A model generated the notes under the pieces. That model was not told where the DNA came from. It searched no databases and worked only from the letters and a program-made list of their open reading frames with translations. Made by a program: the position numbers and the translations under genes. Shown one piece after another: positions 11,523 to 23,128 of a stretch of DNA of 64,000 nt. This DNA is from Akebia trifoliata (lineage: Eukaryota > Streptophyta > Magnoliopsida > Ranunculales > Lardizabalaceae): positions 6,045,221 to 6,109,220 of the forward strand of contig CM030711.1 in NCBI GenBank assembly GCA_017979445.1, read 5' to 3'. Every line of letters starts with the position of its first letter. The first letter of the stretch is position 1.

Positions 11523-13178
11523 ATGCTGAGGAAGAGATCAAGAGCAGTAACAAGTAACAAAAGTACTCTCATGGCTGACAAACACATAAGACCCATTTCA
11601 TCTTTCTTTAATTCTCCAAGATTCTTCTCAGGTTTCTCTGCGATCGGTTCCCCTGAAACTGAATCTATGATGAGCCCAACTTCAATACTAGACACTAAAC
11701 CATTCTCTGTTCTTGGTAATGTGAAGCCATCTTTGGATTTCAGACCCAACCACCCATTTGAGAAAAAACTAGATTCAAGAGGTGTTGGTGTTGGTCTTGG
11801 TATTGTTGATGCTCTCAATGATCAAGAAACCAACAAAAAGTTCTCCAAATCTGATAGCAGAATGGTTCTGTTTGGATCACAATTGAAGATTCAAATCCCT
11901 CTTCTCCCACCCTCAGCTCTTCTTTCTCCTTCAGAATCTCCAAAATCTCCTGATTTCGGCATCAAAACCAGAAATTCTCAATTGGGATTATTCTCACCAT
12001 GTTCAACAAAGAAATCTCCATTTGGTTCTTCAAATTCTGGCCTTGAAACACCAAACTCTCCTCAAGTTTTCACTGGGTGTCTCTCTGCAAGTGAAATGGA
12101 GCTTTCTGAGGATTATACTTGTGTGATTGCCCGTGGACCAAACCCGAGAACAACACATATCTATGGTGACTGCATTGTGGAAAATTGTTGTGGTGGTTCT
12201 GGATTTTCTCTGCCAAAGAAGGATAATTGTTTCTCTGTGGATCAGTCAAGTTATTTGAATGAGAATTTCTTAAGCTTTTGTTACAATTGCAAGAAGAAGC
12301 TTGAACAAGGGAAGGATATTTATATGTACAGGTTTGTTCTAATTCCTTCTTTCTTAATCTGTTACTGTTATTTTTATTCTAGAAATTTGAAAACTTGGTT
12401 CAATCAGATATAAAACATTTCCAACGCACAAGTAAGTTTTGCTTATATTGTTATATATTTAGATCTCAATTTGTGTCACTTATGTATGAAACATTTGAAC
12501 TAAGAGCATTACAGATAGGTCCTTCAAGAAAATCTACTTATTTGATAGAGAATTCCTCAAAATCGACGCTTGTAAATCTTTATTGAACCATTTTAGGTGT
12601 TTGGGTTTTCCATATTTTGTCTAGATCTTCCTGTTTTATTTTGTGGAGCCCGTTGGTACTGCTTCACAGTGATGTTCGTGGGTCAAGCGCCACCTTGAGC
12701 CCTGTAGGGGTTGCAGAGGGGCAGTATGCCCCCAGCCCTCGAAGGGCAAGTATGTACTTTCATGATGGTAGTATGTTAATTTATTATCGTTTAAGGCGGG
12801 ATGAAGTATTATAATTTTCTTTTGGCCTTAAGAACATAGTGAAATCGGTGTGTCTCCATAGTTTTTCGGTAAGGTTTTCCACGTAAATCCGTGTGTTGTG
12901 GTTGATTTCTTGATTATCCTTTTGTGTTTGTTCTCTTTGATTAATTTCATATCCCAAGACTTCAGGTTGGAGAAATTCGAATACTTCATTTACCCAAATA
13001 TTCTCTTTGAGATTTCTCAATGGTTCCCTATTTAATTAATTATTATTATTTTTTTTTTCCATTTCTTTCCAGAGGCGAGAAAGCATTTTGCAGCCATGAA
13101 TGCCGCTACCAAGAGATTATGTTCGACGAGGGAATGGAGAAACCCGAGATGGACAATTCGTTTAGGACTCGTTCTTGA
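11523..13178 (+). CDS. FLZ-domain (FCS-like zinc finger, DUF581) protein, 304 aa
   Basis: The coding exons are 11523-12331 and 13073-13178. The join TAC-AG|GT...CAG|A keeps phase and ends at TGA 13176-13178. A leader intron is inferred at 11416-11515. The FLZ finger spans about residues 248-288 and is completed only by splicing: C253-x2-C256, 19 residues, C276-x3-C280, including the diagnostic F-C-S and ending RYQEIMFDE. The N-terminus MLRKRSRA and long serine/proline-rich disordered region suit the family, whose members bind SnRK1 kinase as adaptors (family knowledge). I chose 11523 because the frame ahead of it is intron and MLRKR is typical. A 741-base intron splits the finger just before its second zinc-binding pair. 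The leader carries several uORFs. Confidence 0.93.
12644..12750. other. GC-rich patch inside the FLZ intron
   Basis: About 100 bases are far richer in G+C than the intron around them and contain short inverted words such as GGGCAGTATGCCC. There is no reading frame or tRNA-like fold that I can support. It is possibly a retroposon piece. Confidence 0.35.
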
Positions 13179-14519
13179 TTCTCCCCATTTTCTTCTACTT
13201 AAAAGAGCTGCAAAATTTTCAGCAGTTTCATGAAGGTAATCTGTAAAAAAAAATTTCAATTTTCCATGTATGGGTATCGATCAATGAACAAGGACTCCAT
13301 TAAGACAACATTGTTTGAAAGACGAGGCACAAAACTATGGTACTTTGATACTTCTATGTGGTGATTGATGAGGTTGTCTCTGTTGATTTCAAAGCTTTAA
13401 CTAAGTAAATTGCTGTTGGGTTTGTCCACAGTTTTTGGCTTCAAATATTTGCATTATTATAACTGTTTCCTTTATGAGCAAACCATCATATATTTACACA
13501 CATATGGGAACAATGGCTTCATTCATATAAATTCTCTTGATTTCTATTTGTGTCTTATCCTTTCTGCTCATACCCATTTTGTTTGGTTTTGTTGATTAAA
13601 AAACCTAAAAAGGTTAAAACAATTACTTTATAGCATATATTTGATGTAAAATTGATTATTTTATGTGAATGAATCCAAATTTAAGTCAAACCGATTCAGA
13701 TACGAGTTCATCCCAACTCGTTTGAATCATTCATTGAAATTCAACTCGACCAAATTTTACGGGGAATTTGGTTGCAAGGTTAGGTCTTTTCTAGTAAGAA
13801 CTAAACCCAATGCCGGGCTTTAGAGCCTGTTTGGTTGCAAGTGTTCTGCTCTGCATGTTTTATTTTACTGCTTTTGTATTTGAACTTCAATTCCCATAAA
13901 CCAGTTGAAACCTATCCTCGACGAGGGTAGCTAGGGCTGGAAAAACCCTAAATCCAACCACCCTCAAACTCTATTAAACTTTGTGTGATGTCTTTTGGTT
14001 TTTTAAATTATAATATTTGTTTTATAAAAGAGGGAATCAATCAGAGTGGTTGGTGTGATTTTTGAACCTTAGTTCAATATATTTAAAAAAAAAAAAAAAA
14101 ATGGGTTCTTGATTAAATGCTTGCTTGTATCCATGAGAGTTGGCAGCCAAGATTAAAATGTTTTCTTTTTATAAGACTTGAACAAGGATTATACCTTGGA
14201 GTGTTTTCAAATAATAATTGATTGAGGTAGTGAGATTGGATATAAATATATTAGAATTAAAATAAATAAATAAAAAAACATGATTCTTTAGCTCTAAGGA
14301 TCCAAAGAGTTAAGGCTTTGAGGGGTTGTAATCATCGGTAAATCCGAACCCTTGATGGTGCTTTAAGATTTTCTATGATGCAAATCTCGAAGGCCATCCA
14401 AAGGTTTGGACTTTGTGATCATCCCTATCAATGCAGATTCCAATTTGGCGAATCAATGTCTCCCTTAGTTGACCATTGGATCATGAGCGTTTGGCTCAAA
14501 GATTTAGGGTTGGTTAAAC

Positions 14520-14975
14520 GAATATTTCTTCTTGGGTTATAATTGATCTTTTTTTAACATGCCCGAACCATCTATCAACTTTTACTTCATTTATCACTCA
14601 TTGGATTTACTCCTACATTTTCACTATTGCACTCATTTCTAATTTCATCAACCTTCCTAGTTTTTCTCACTCATCCATTTCAACATCTTCATCTCTACTA
14701 CGCTCATTTATTAACATGATGTTTCTTGACGGTCCAACATTCAGCTCCATGAAGTATAGTTGATTTTACTATCTTATAAAATTTTATTTTTAAATTGATT
14801 AGTATTCGATTGTCACATAGTATCTCATAAATGCACCTCCATTTTAATCATCCATCTCTGATTTTATGAATTGTGTCTTACTTAATCTCTCCATCACTGT
14901 GTAAAATAGATCTGAAGTAAGGAAAATAGTTAATTAGAGGTATTTTAAACCATCATTTGTTACTAGACATTCCTC
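14520..14975 (-). pseudogene. RTE-type LINE fragment, antisense
   Basis: The segment resembles, with heavy drift, the LINE fragment in the OCIA-like gene intron. Both contain the plus-strand words CTCCTACATTTTC, CTCATCCATTTCAACA and TTCAGCTCCATGAA or close variants, in the same order. Both also share a CATTCCTC-TCTTGGGTG junction. Stops and indels run throughout. A (CT)n tract abuts its right end. Confidence 0.5.
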
Positions 14976-14984
14976 TTCTTGGGT

Positions 14985-14986
<2 letters not shown>

Positions 14987-15022
<36 letters not shown>
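14987..15022. repeat. (CT)n microsatellite
   Basis: About 18 uninterrupted CT units directly follow the LINE fragment. Confidence 0.9.
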
Positions 15023-15024
<2 letters not shown>

Positions 15025-15139
15025 CATTTGGAGTAATTAAGTACGGATTCAAGGTAACCCCTAGGGCAAGCCGAGCCTTGAAAAGCTTCCCCAGAAAGGG
15101 TAGATCAATGTCTAAAACCCCACGAAGTAATAAATTCCT

Positions 15140-15268
15140 TAAGGTCACCCTCCAGGTTCGATTGATCTTCGACTGAAGCAATTGCACGTAGGACTTTCCG
15201 AGGGAACAATGCGTGTGACCATGGGATTAGTCTCACCCGAAGGGTGGGACACCCACGATAAGCCAAAA
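15140..15268 (+). mobile_element. SINE 3' portion
   Basis: A B-box-like CAGGTTCGATTG is followed by a body with GATTAGTCTCACCCGAAGG, GTGGGACACCC and a final AGCCAAAAAAA tail. The same 3' module (ACTAGTCTCACCTAAGGTG) ends the copy at 16.07-16.26 kb, so they appear to be one family. Confidence 0.45.
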
Positions 15269-15651
15269 AAATTCAAATTATGAATTTAAGGCTGATCCTT
15301 GGGTAGTGTGCTCTTTACATTATATCGTGTGTCCGAAGACTCCTCATTGGCACTCAGTGTATAAATTGTCCACCTCCTTGACATGAAACCTTATGACCTA
15401 TCTCATCTAAAGAAAATGCTCTTATTAATGACTACAAAACGCCAATTGGATCATTTTTTAGGTCCATCAAAGAGTGGGCCCAACAAAAGTAGGCCTAGAG
15501 TGATTGAGGCTTTTTTTATTTCTTTTATAATAAGGCTGGGCTTTGTGGGCCTTATACACTATGAAACTGAAAAGAGGTATAAGTGTTAGTTGGCTCTCCT
15601 AATATAGAAATAACGTACTTTAAGAAAATAGAACTTATATTGGCACAACAT

Positions 15652-15705
15652 CTATTCCCACGCCAACTTTTACTTATAACACACCAAATTTTGTGTAACT
15701 TAGAT
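15652..15705. repeat. Family B hairpin MITE, left-arm remnant
   Basis: CTATTCCCACGCCAACTTTTACTTATAAC matches, with a few differences, the left arm of the family B hairpins found near 17.5, 38.8 and 54.0 kb. The right arm is missing. Confidence 0.45.
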
Positions 15706-16067
15706 GGTTGTTCTTTGTTTTTGACAATCGCAACCCATGTATTATTCTTCTCTCAAAGACAATTATCAAATCCTCATTTTGATCCAAAAATCTTTGAGGT
15801 TAAGACTTCAATCACGATGATTTAGATTATTTTGCCAATAGCATTATCTTTGTGTTGTAAAGTATTAATTTGAATATTATGGATGGGGTTTTCAGATCCA
15901 AAGAGATTGCCATAGATAATCCATAACATGTTAATTTATCGAACGGTAGAGATAGTTCGACCATTTTCACCATGTGCATTGGCCATGATCACATTGATCA
16001 ATCAATGTTTGATTTCTAATAAATGATCTCATATTGTGATTGATTTAAATTACGAAAATAACCCACC

Positions 16068-16257
16068 AAGAGCTACTTGAGATGGTAAGAAAGTGACTGG
16101 ATTTGCTCCCTAGGTCATGACTTCAAATCTCTATATGTCCATTCACAGAAATGTGACTACTTAAATGTCGTAAGATATGACAGGGTGGGATGGTGTGTGC
16201 GGCCCAGGTAGACTAGTCTCACCTAAGGTGGGGATACTCCTTGAGCTACCAAAAAAA
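16068..16257 (+). mobile_element. SINE, nearly complete
   Basis: The tRNA-like head has an A-box-like GAGATGGTAAGAAAGTG and a B-box-like TCATGACTTCAAATCTC. The body ends with AGTCTCACCTAAGGTGGGG and the tail TACCAAAAAAAC. Compare the 3' module at 15.14-15.27 kb. Confidence 0.5.
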
Positions 16258-16959
16258 CATTTACAAAAATATCTCTGGGTAGATTTATTAATGCATTTAA
16301 AATAATCTTTATAAAATAATTTAATATGAAATTGTATTTTTATCTTTTAAATTCTCTCAGCATATAATATGAGATTTTGTCGTAAAATATGATTGTGGAT
16401 GATGTGTTGTTGATGAGATGAAGAATTGCAGAATAATTATTTTCCTTTCAAGGAACAAAAACCAAAACCCAAAAAAAAAAAAAACCCTAATGAATAATAA
16501 TATAAAAATGAGCAGATGATCAAATCTTGCCTCCAATGTACCAATATATAAGTAGATTAAATGTTTGTTCTAACATGGATTGGCAATGAGACTGAACCCA
16601 TAGGTTTGATCATGGAGTCTGGGCACTATAGATTATGGATAATGAGTCGGATTCACTACGTGAAAACTGGAAAATTTGACAAGAAAAATTGGCGGGCCAA
16701 GGCCCACGAATTTTAGAAATCGAATTTCAATGGTCCATGCCATCAAAATTCTTAATGTTCCCAGATTCAACAGTGTAGAGCTGTTGAATTTCTCCCATCC
16801 TTCATTATTTTGATAGTTTCGACCAGTCAAAAAAAGAAATTCAACGATGAAAAATTCAAACCTTCGGTCCATCAAATTTTATGAAATTTGATGGCCTTAG
16901 ACCGTTGAATATGGGCTTTTCCACGTTGTGATTGTACTAGATATGATGCTTTGTAATAT

Positions 16960-17064
16960 GAGTCGTACTGGAGTGTCGAGTGAAAACCATCTATGGTTCC
17001 TATACACTTTCACATCAAGATGAGAGATGTGAGGTACAATCTTGAAGTCACTTATGCATTATTC
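16960..17064 (+). mobile_element. Hairpin MITE family A, copy A6, perfect 9-bp duplication
   Basis: The left end is GAGTCGTACT and the right end the complement of GAATAATGCA. The copy is internally shortened: most of the left arm is gone, while the CCATCTATGGTTCC core and the right arm resemble copy A3. It is flanked by identical 9-mers TTGTAATAT at 16951-16959 and 17065-17073, so the shortened form itself appears to have transposed. Confidence 0.85.
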
Positions 17065-17090
17065 TTGTAATATTGCTCTGTAGTTAATAT

Positions 17091-17443
17091 GATAGTTTTA
17101 AAACTCGACTCGTGTAGAATGTCCATCAAAGTCAAGTCAAGTTGGCAACTCTTGAGTCAACTTGGACAAGTCAAATAAAAAATATTAAATCTCTAATTAA
17201 GGATCGAAAATAATTTTAGTATTTTAAATAAACAACAAAAATTATATACAGTCAAATAACTTGGTTGAGTTTCCAATCCAAATCAATGGACTTTCAAGCT
17301 GACTTGATTGAGTTGACGAGCCCAAAGATTCATTGAGTTGACTCAACAAATCGGTTTCACCAAATCTTGCCCGAGTCTCCTTGAAAGCAACAAGTCGAGT
17401 TGACTCCTCAGATTTGATGGACTCAATGAGTTCTAAAACTAAG
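17091..17443. mobile_element. hAT-like element C8
   Basis: The ends GATAGTTTTAAAACTC and the complement of CTTAGTTTTAGAACTC are inverted. Flanking 8-mers GTTAATAT and TTTTATAT match at 6 of 8. The arms repeat GAGTTGACTC, CAAGTCAAGT and related words. The end sequence resembles elements C6 and C7. Confidence 0.55.
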
Positions 17444-17471
17444 TTTTATATCTGTCTCATGTCTCATTACC

Positions 17472-17594
17472 GAGAGCTTATACTTCCACACCAACTTTTA
17501 CTTATAGCGCCCCAACTCATATAAAATCCGCAAAGGATAAGAGCACATCATAGGGTGCTTTAAGTAAAAGATGGTGTGGCAATGGAATCTTTCT
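17472..17594. mobile_element. Family B hairpin MITE, copy B2
   Basis: CCACACCAACTTTTACTTA at the left is complementary to TAAGTAAAAGATGGTGTGG at the right, with a short spacer. This is the end pattern of a small hairpin family seen several times in the window. Confidence 0.6.
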
Positions 17595-17704
17595 TTATAT
17601 TTTATTTTCTTATAATTAACGAAGAGCTCAGTTAGGGTTTGAGCTGACTGACTAAGCCGAGTCGAGACCAAACAAGAAATGGACAGTGGTCTTTAGCAAC
17701 CTGT

Positions 17705-17751
17705 CACGTGGCTTGCTGACTGTGCAATCCACGTGGTGGGTCCCTCACGTG
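17705..17751. promoter_or_regulatory. Cluster of three CACGTG G-boxes
   Basis: CACGTG occurs at 17705-17710, within CCACGTGG at 17729-17736, and at 17746-17751. G-boxes bind bZIP and bHLH factors and are the core of ABA-response elements (established). No gene could be attached to them. Confidence 0.4.
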
Positions 17752-18126
17752 TTGTTGTCATGTTCTCTGCTCCAATCCAATCCAATAATAGGGGTTGAGA
17801 GTGGGTCCCACTAAGCATTTGAGTTGCTGGGGCACCACAAGTCCACAAGACTAGCATAAGATAGCCCCCACGAATCTAAGGTGGGAAAGGAATCCTTTTA
17901 ACATCTTAATTCATAAAATTAATTATAATATATATTAATTAAAATAAAGATATAGAAACTATTTAGTGAAAAACAAAAATGTTGAATAAGAATAAGATTT
18001 ATATTTCTTGATATAAAAAAAATGGATAAAATTTTAAAAATACATTTTCTTATAACACCAATGATAAAAAGTAATTTTAATAAACTATCTCAAAAAAGAA
18101 AAAATATAAAATGTTTGATTTGTTAA

Positions 18127-18303
18127 CGCTAATGATTTTCTGACTCGAAATTTTTTACCCAGTTTGTACTTGGTTGACGTGGCAAGTGCACAAAACCATT
18201 GATCTTTTCCTTGTTTATCCTGAAGAAAAAGATCTATGATGCCCTTACCATATCAATCACGTATAGATCGAGTGAAAATTTTTGAGTCAAAAAATCACGA
18301 ATC
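18127..18303 (-). mobile_element. Hairpin MITE family A, copy A7, reversed
   Basis: Here the AATAATG-type end is on the left (CGCTAATGATTTTCTGACTC) and the GAGTCGTG-type end on the right (complement of GATTCGTGATT), so the copy is inverted relative to most others. The core holds ACCATTGATC and AAAGATCTATGAT. Flanks ATTTGTTAA and TTTTGTTAA match at 8 of 9. Confidence 0.75.
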
Positions 18304-18732
18304 TTTTGTTAAACTTCAAAAAATATCTTCTGACATTTCTGTGCTATGTGTACCTATGGGAAAGAAGAAAACGAGAGGTACAGGCATGCGAGAAGCATTA
18401 AGACCTCTTTTCCTTATATTCGTATACTTGAAGAAATATGAACATATAATTTACTATAGAAGATGGGGTAAAAACAAATAAAAATAAGATGGGGGAATTT
18501 GTTCCACCCTATCCCAATGAATTTCATTAGCTTGATTGTTATAAAGGAATATTTGTGTGGAAATATCAACTCTCTTCAATTTAAGTATATTTTATTTATA
18601 AATTATTTTATATAAAATAATTGAAATGATTTGACTTGTGCAATCAAGAATAAGGATCCTACCAATGAGAAGAAGAGCTTTGGGGTTGAAGATTTGAAAA
18701 TTGAAAGTAGATATAAATAATAAATAATTGTA

Positions 18733-18857
18733 GGTTGTGGGTATCAGTTAGTTTAGTTGATAAAGTCTTTGGGTGATAATACCTGAGATTTAGGTTCAAA
18801 TCCCATTAACACTGAATTACTAAACTCATTAAAAACAAGTTTACTGATTAAAAAAAA
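18733..18857 (+). mobile_element. SINE with tRNA-like head
   Basis: The A-box-like TAGTTTAGTTGATAAAGT and B box AGGTTCAAATCCC are spaced as in a tRNA promoter. The unit ends in GATTAAAAAAAAGC. The sequence does not fold as a complete tRNA. Confidence 0.5.
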
Positions 18858-19192
18858 GCTATACCTTAACAAAAGATATGATAGTTAGTATATTATATGG
18901 TGAAAAAAAGTACTATTGTGAGATATTCAATTTAATATTTCTAGGGGGAAGGACCACTTATCTATATGGAGAAAACGTCCATGTGGCACCCAAAAACACG
19001 ATTGGTTGCCATGTGTACGTAAATCACAAAATTTTAAAAATCTTAAAAAATTTTAAAAAATATTTTTTTTTCATTTTCGATCAACCATTTTAAATTTGGG
19101 AGCTTAGTGGCCGTCCATTTCAAAGCCTTTGATAAGCTAAAAATAGTTACTTAAAAAAAAAAAATTGATAACGAGGATTTCATGTAGACAGG

Positions 19193-19395
19193 GAACCAAG
19201 CCCGTATCTGGGCTTTGCCAAGTTTATGGACCATGGTCTTGTCCGAGGATAAGTCCTAGGGGATGTGCAAGTGTGCAACGCCTGCACATCACACACACCA
19301 AGTAAGTGAGGGTGCACCTTTACGGGTGGCCCCTAATGAATTAATACTCACACTAAGTATCGAATTCACGACTTATGGGCATTAACCACTTATCG
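19193..19395 (-). mobile_element. SINE, minus strand
   Basis: The reverse complement corresponds to the copy at 27.61-27.84 kb. Both carry, in the same order, the GGGGCCACCC region, the CACCCTCACTTAC region, GACTAGTCC-type words, GACAAGACCATGGTC and GGATTGG-type words. The head end is near 19395. Confidence 0.5.
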
Positions 19396-20125
19396 GTTCA
19401 AAATTTTCATTGACAATAAAAATAAAAATAAAGTAAATGTAAAGTTCTAGACCATGAGGTCATGATTCATGAGCTCTAGAGGGTTAGGCTGAAGTGTCAT
19501 TTAAGCCATGTGATAGTCCATTGGCTCAAAATGAGGTCCCACTGTTGGCAAACACTAGTTGAGATTGAAAAGTTCAATTGAAAAGTGATTGATTGAAGTG
19601 GGAATTGAGGAGTTGGTCGGATGGGAGGGAGAGAATCCACAATTGGAAGGTAAGGGCAAGAGAAAGGCATGTGGGTTGCCATGTGAAGGGCTTTAAATAC
19701 AAAAACCCACCCATTAAATTTAACATACTTCATTAGATAATGAAGAGGTACCTAACAACACCCATTCCATATATCATTGAATATACTTGAAACAATGGAT
19801 AAAGAGCTAAAACCATGGACACATAATGATACAAAGGAGAACCTAAATCAAAGATTATTAAATTCTAGCTAACTACTAAGATCAACATGAATTCATTCGT
19901 GAGGCTTTGTTCACTCTTTTGTTTTGAGCCAATCTTGAAGTCGATGAGCTTGACTTCAAAATTGAGTTAGTTATTCTCCACATTTATTTGCCTTGGACCC
20001 ATTACGCATATTAAGGTATGCGTACTCTAACTATATTAACTGGGAGTTAGGTAGATGAAGTAGATAATAAGGTCTACATGACAATAATTTAAAATATCCT
20101 GGTTGGCTTATATCTAAAAAAATTA

Positions 20126-20299
20126 GAGTCATGATAATCTGACACCCCCTCTGACATATGCCCCCATCACAAAACCGAAGATCATTTGCCTCGGGATACA
20201 CAAGAAAAAGATTTATGATTCTATGTATCCCAAGGCAAATGTTCTACGATTCTATGATGGAGGCGTGTATCAGAGGGGAGTGTCAGAAAATCATTATTC
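20126..20299 (+). mobile_element. Hairpin MITE family A, copy A8
   Basis: The ends are GAGTCATGATAATCTGACA and TGTCAGAAAATCATTATTC. The inner stem GATCATTTGCCTCGGGATAC pairs with GTATCCCAAGGCAAATGTTC. Flanks AAAAAATTA and AAAAATTTA match at 8 of 9. It is one of the cleanest hairpins in the window. Confidence 0.8.
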
Positions 20300-22178
20300 A
20301 AAAATTTATGACCGTTTGATCGTTGTGGTCCAAAAATTAGTCACATTGGATTTTCTTTTGAGAAGAAATATCTTCCTTCAATGACTCAAGGTCCAAGTAT
20401 TTACTTGGAAAGGGTGATGGATAAATATCAAGAATAATACTCTTGGTTGTTGTCATCGTCTTTACTAGAGCACTCATTTGTTAGGATTTTCTGCAAGTTT
20501 TATATTTCAAATGAAATTTAAGTGAGGCCCATATAGTTTTTAAGTGGACTACTTTTGTGCTTCAGATTTTTATAGAATAATTTAATATCATTTTTTGGTT
20601 TAATGGGGACACCGATTCACTTGTATTTTAAAATTGTCCATGATTGACTCCGAATTCTCCATATGAGCCCACATAACTGTTAAAATAGTGTCTCTTCCAA
20701 TTCTCCATGAATTTTATATGAGAGAATCAAGTGGTGGTACTAATTATGTCTTGTCTTCTGTTGGAGGTAGCTTTGTATTGGCATAACGAAATGGGGTAAT
20801 TTTGTGGGTTAAGGGGGGCAAATATGATTTTTTAAAAGAAGGATTATAAGTTGTTATAGTTTACATAATTAAGAGGAGGGAGAGTTGATTTTGGACTGGG
20901 AATCCCACAATTTTTTAAAGGTTATAGTCATTGTCCAATATAATTAAAATATAATTTTTTAAAGATGTTTCATCCATGAACCTAGGCATAGTTGAACCAC
21001 TTAAATTTTGCGTTTCTTGGTCGTTCTTTTATTTTTATGATATACATCACTAGGTCTAGGGATTCATGATCGCAATCTCAATGATATTTATAATCGTGCA
21101 AAATTATGGCTTATCATGCTTTTCAAAGACATAACAAACTAAATATCTCCGTCTTCTTTCCTTTTTTTTATTCTCTTTCGTTATGGTTCTTTGCTTTTTT
21201 GTATCTATGTTTTGTGGGGTACATCACCATTAAAAGTTCATCAGACTCCTTAGTATTGGTTCTGATTATTTGACGTGAATCGTTGAATCCTGAGAAGTAA
21301 TCGACTACGTCTTAACGACATAATATCAATAAAAACAAAAGAAAATCTCATGTTTTATGACAAGAAATCAAATTCATAACTCAATCTTAGTCACAAGTTG
21401 CATGATATCTCACGGATGGGTCACACTGACCCACTCGACTCACAATCATGTTTGGCCCTTTGCCGATTTGAGGGAATCATCAACAACTATAGACACTAAC
21501 TCCAAACTTTAAAACCATCAAGAATACGGACTGTTTGGCCTTAACTTAGGTAGGGGTAGGAAGCAATGACAGTTCAATTGGTACAATGTCATTGAAACAG
21601 GACTATGTCCTTTATTCCACAACATGCCAGGATAAGAGTCGAGGCCTATGTCTATGGGCCGATGCTCTTCATGGCCACAAAGTCGCCCGACACCTTTGAA
21701 CAAGAATCCACATGTTGGGTCGTGCAGATGAAGAAATCTTACATGCTAGGCCAATGTCTGTGGTCCTAAGAGTAGAACATAATCATTATCAGGATAACAA
21801 TCTATAATCAGATGGTTAAGATCTTTCAATTGGGTATGAATTGGATATTTGATGGAATTTTTTGTCGATGGACTTGTTTGGGAATGCGGTGCATTTCACA
21901 GAAGAGCTTTTAGACATACTTCTAGTGGATGTGCTTTTGTACAATTGATTGTTTGGTAACAGCACTTTAAGAAGTGCATTTAAGAAATAAGTATTTTGAT
22001 CATTTTGATAATTATTATATTACAAGTTTTAGATTTTTGGGTCGTTAATTGTGTATCGTAGAAATACATTAAGGGGTATTTTAGTTATTAAATTTAATGC
22101 TTTTGAGCACTAAATGCCCAAGGAGGGCTTTCCATTTGCATCTACTGATGGTAATTTTTTTTTTTATTAAAAAAAATA

Positions 22179-22335
22179 GAAATTCTATTAACACACCATT
22201 ATGTTATGAATAAACATCACAAGTGATTTTGTTATAAGTAAAAGTTGGTGTATTAAGAGTAGCTCATTAAAAAAGGGTTGTGTTATTACCACACCATTAT
22301 GTTATGAATACACATCATAAGTAATTTTATCACCC
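22179..22335. repeat. Family B hairpin with a second partial copy
   Basis: A short hairpin (ATTAACACACC to GGTGTATTAAG, 22179-22265) is followed by a second copy of its interior. CACACCATTATGTTATGAAT occurs twice, near 22192 and 22289. Family A copy A9 lies just downstream. Confidence 0.5.
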
Positions 22336-22371
22336 CATATGATAAAATTATTGTGGTGTTTATTATTAATA

Positions 22372-22544
22372 GAGTCGTGCTGAAATGACATTGAAATTGA
22401 CATCGTTTCACACATTGGTGTGCACAAAGCCGTAGATGCTTCTCACTCATATCTCGATGAAAAGCATCTATGGTTCTGTACACACATCCACGTGAACAAA
22501 ATATGTGAAACGATGTCAATTTCAATGTTATTTCAACATTTACC
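22372..22544 (+). mobile_element. Hairpin MITE family A, copy A9
   Basis: The stem GACATTGAAATTGACATCG pairs with CGATGTCAATTTCAATGTT. The left end is GAGTCGTGCTG. The core has CGTAGATGCTTCT and AAGCATCTATGGTTC. The flanks match only 5 of 9, so the insertion borders are less certain than for other copies. Confidence 0.7.
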
Positions 22545-22953
22545 TTATATGCATAACATAATGTTGTAATATCATCGTCCTAAAAATATTTTAAATTTTA
22601 AGAAGAATTGAAGAATTAAGGTCTTTTATTTCCCGACTCCTATAGATCATGATTATCATCCATAAACAGTATAAATCATACATGAAGCTATAAAATGTAG
22701 TGGGGCCCACCTATATCCCCCATATGTCAAAAACAAGTCAATTATGATATCAATGATAATCATCTTGATAATGACAATTAACCATACCAACTACCATTAC
22801 TCTTATTTTAATGTTTTTATGCAATTTGTTGTTTCATCTAATCTTGTGAGCCATAACCTGCAAATGGGATATGGCCCACCATGATGACTTCTAGGTCCAA
22901 CATCAACCTAATCGGATTGACTATGGCCATTTGATCTAAAATCAAATTCTAAA

Positions 22954-23128
22954 GAATAATGATTTTCTATCACCCCCCTCTGACATACACCCCTTGACAT
23001 GGCATGTGTTAGAACCATAGATCTTTTTTCTCGGGGTTGTGCAATTGTGTACCCTAAGAAAAGATATGTGGTTCTAGCCCATGCCATGTCAGGGAGCATT
23101 GGGGGCATATGTCAGAAAATCAAGACTC
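22954..23128 (-). mobile_element. Hairpin MITE family A, copy A10, reversed
   Basis: The left end is GAATAATGATTTTCT and the right end the complement of GAGTCTTGATTTTCTGAC. The stem TGACATGGCATG pairs with CATGCCATGTCA. The core has ACCATAGATC. Flanks AATTCTAAA and GTTTTTAAA match at 6 of 9. Confidence 0.65.

Noticed and set aside
11372..11818. 148-residue open frame on the minus strand
   Set aside because: It is antisense to the FLZ coding exon and leader; no family resemblance, and the plus frame has clear FLZ features.
18736..18812. tRNA gene
   Set aside because: Only A- and B-box-like words are present; no acceptor stem pairing, and an A-rich tail marks it as a SINE.
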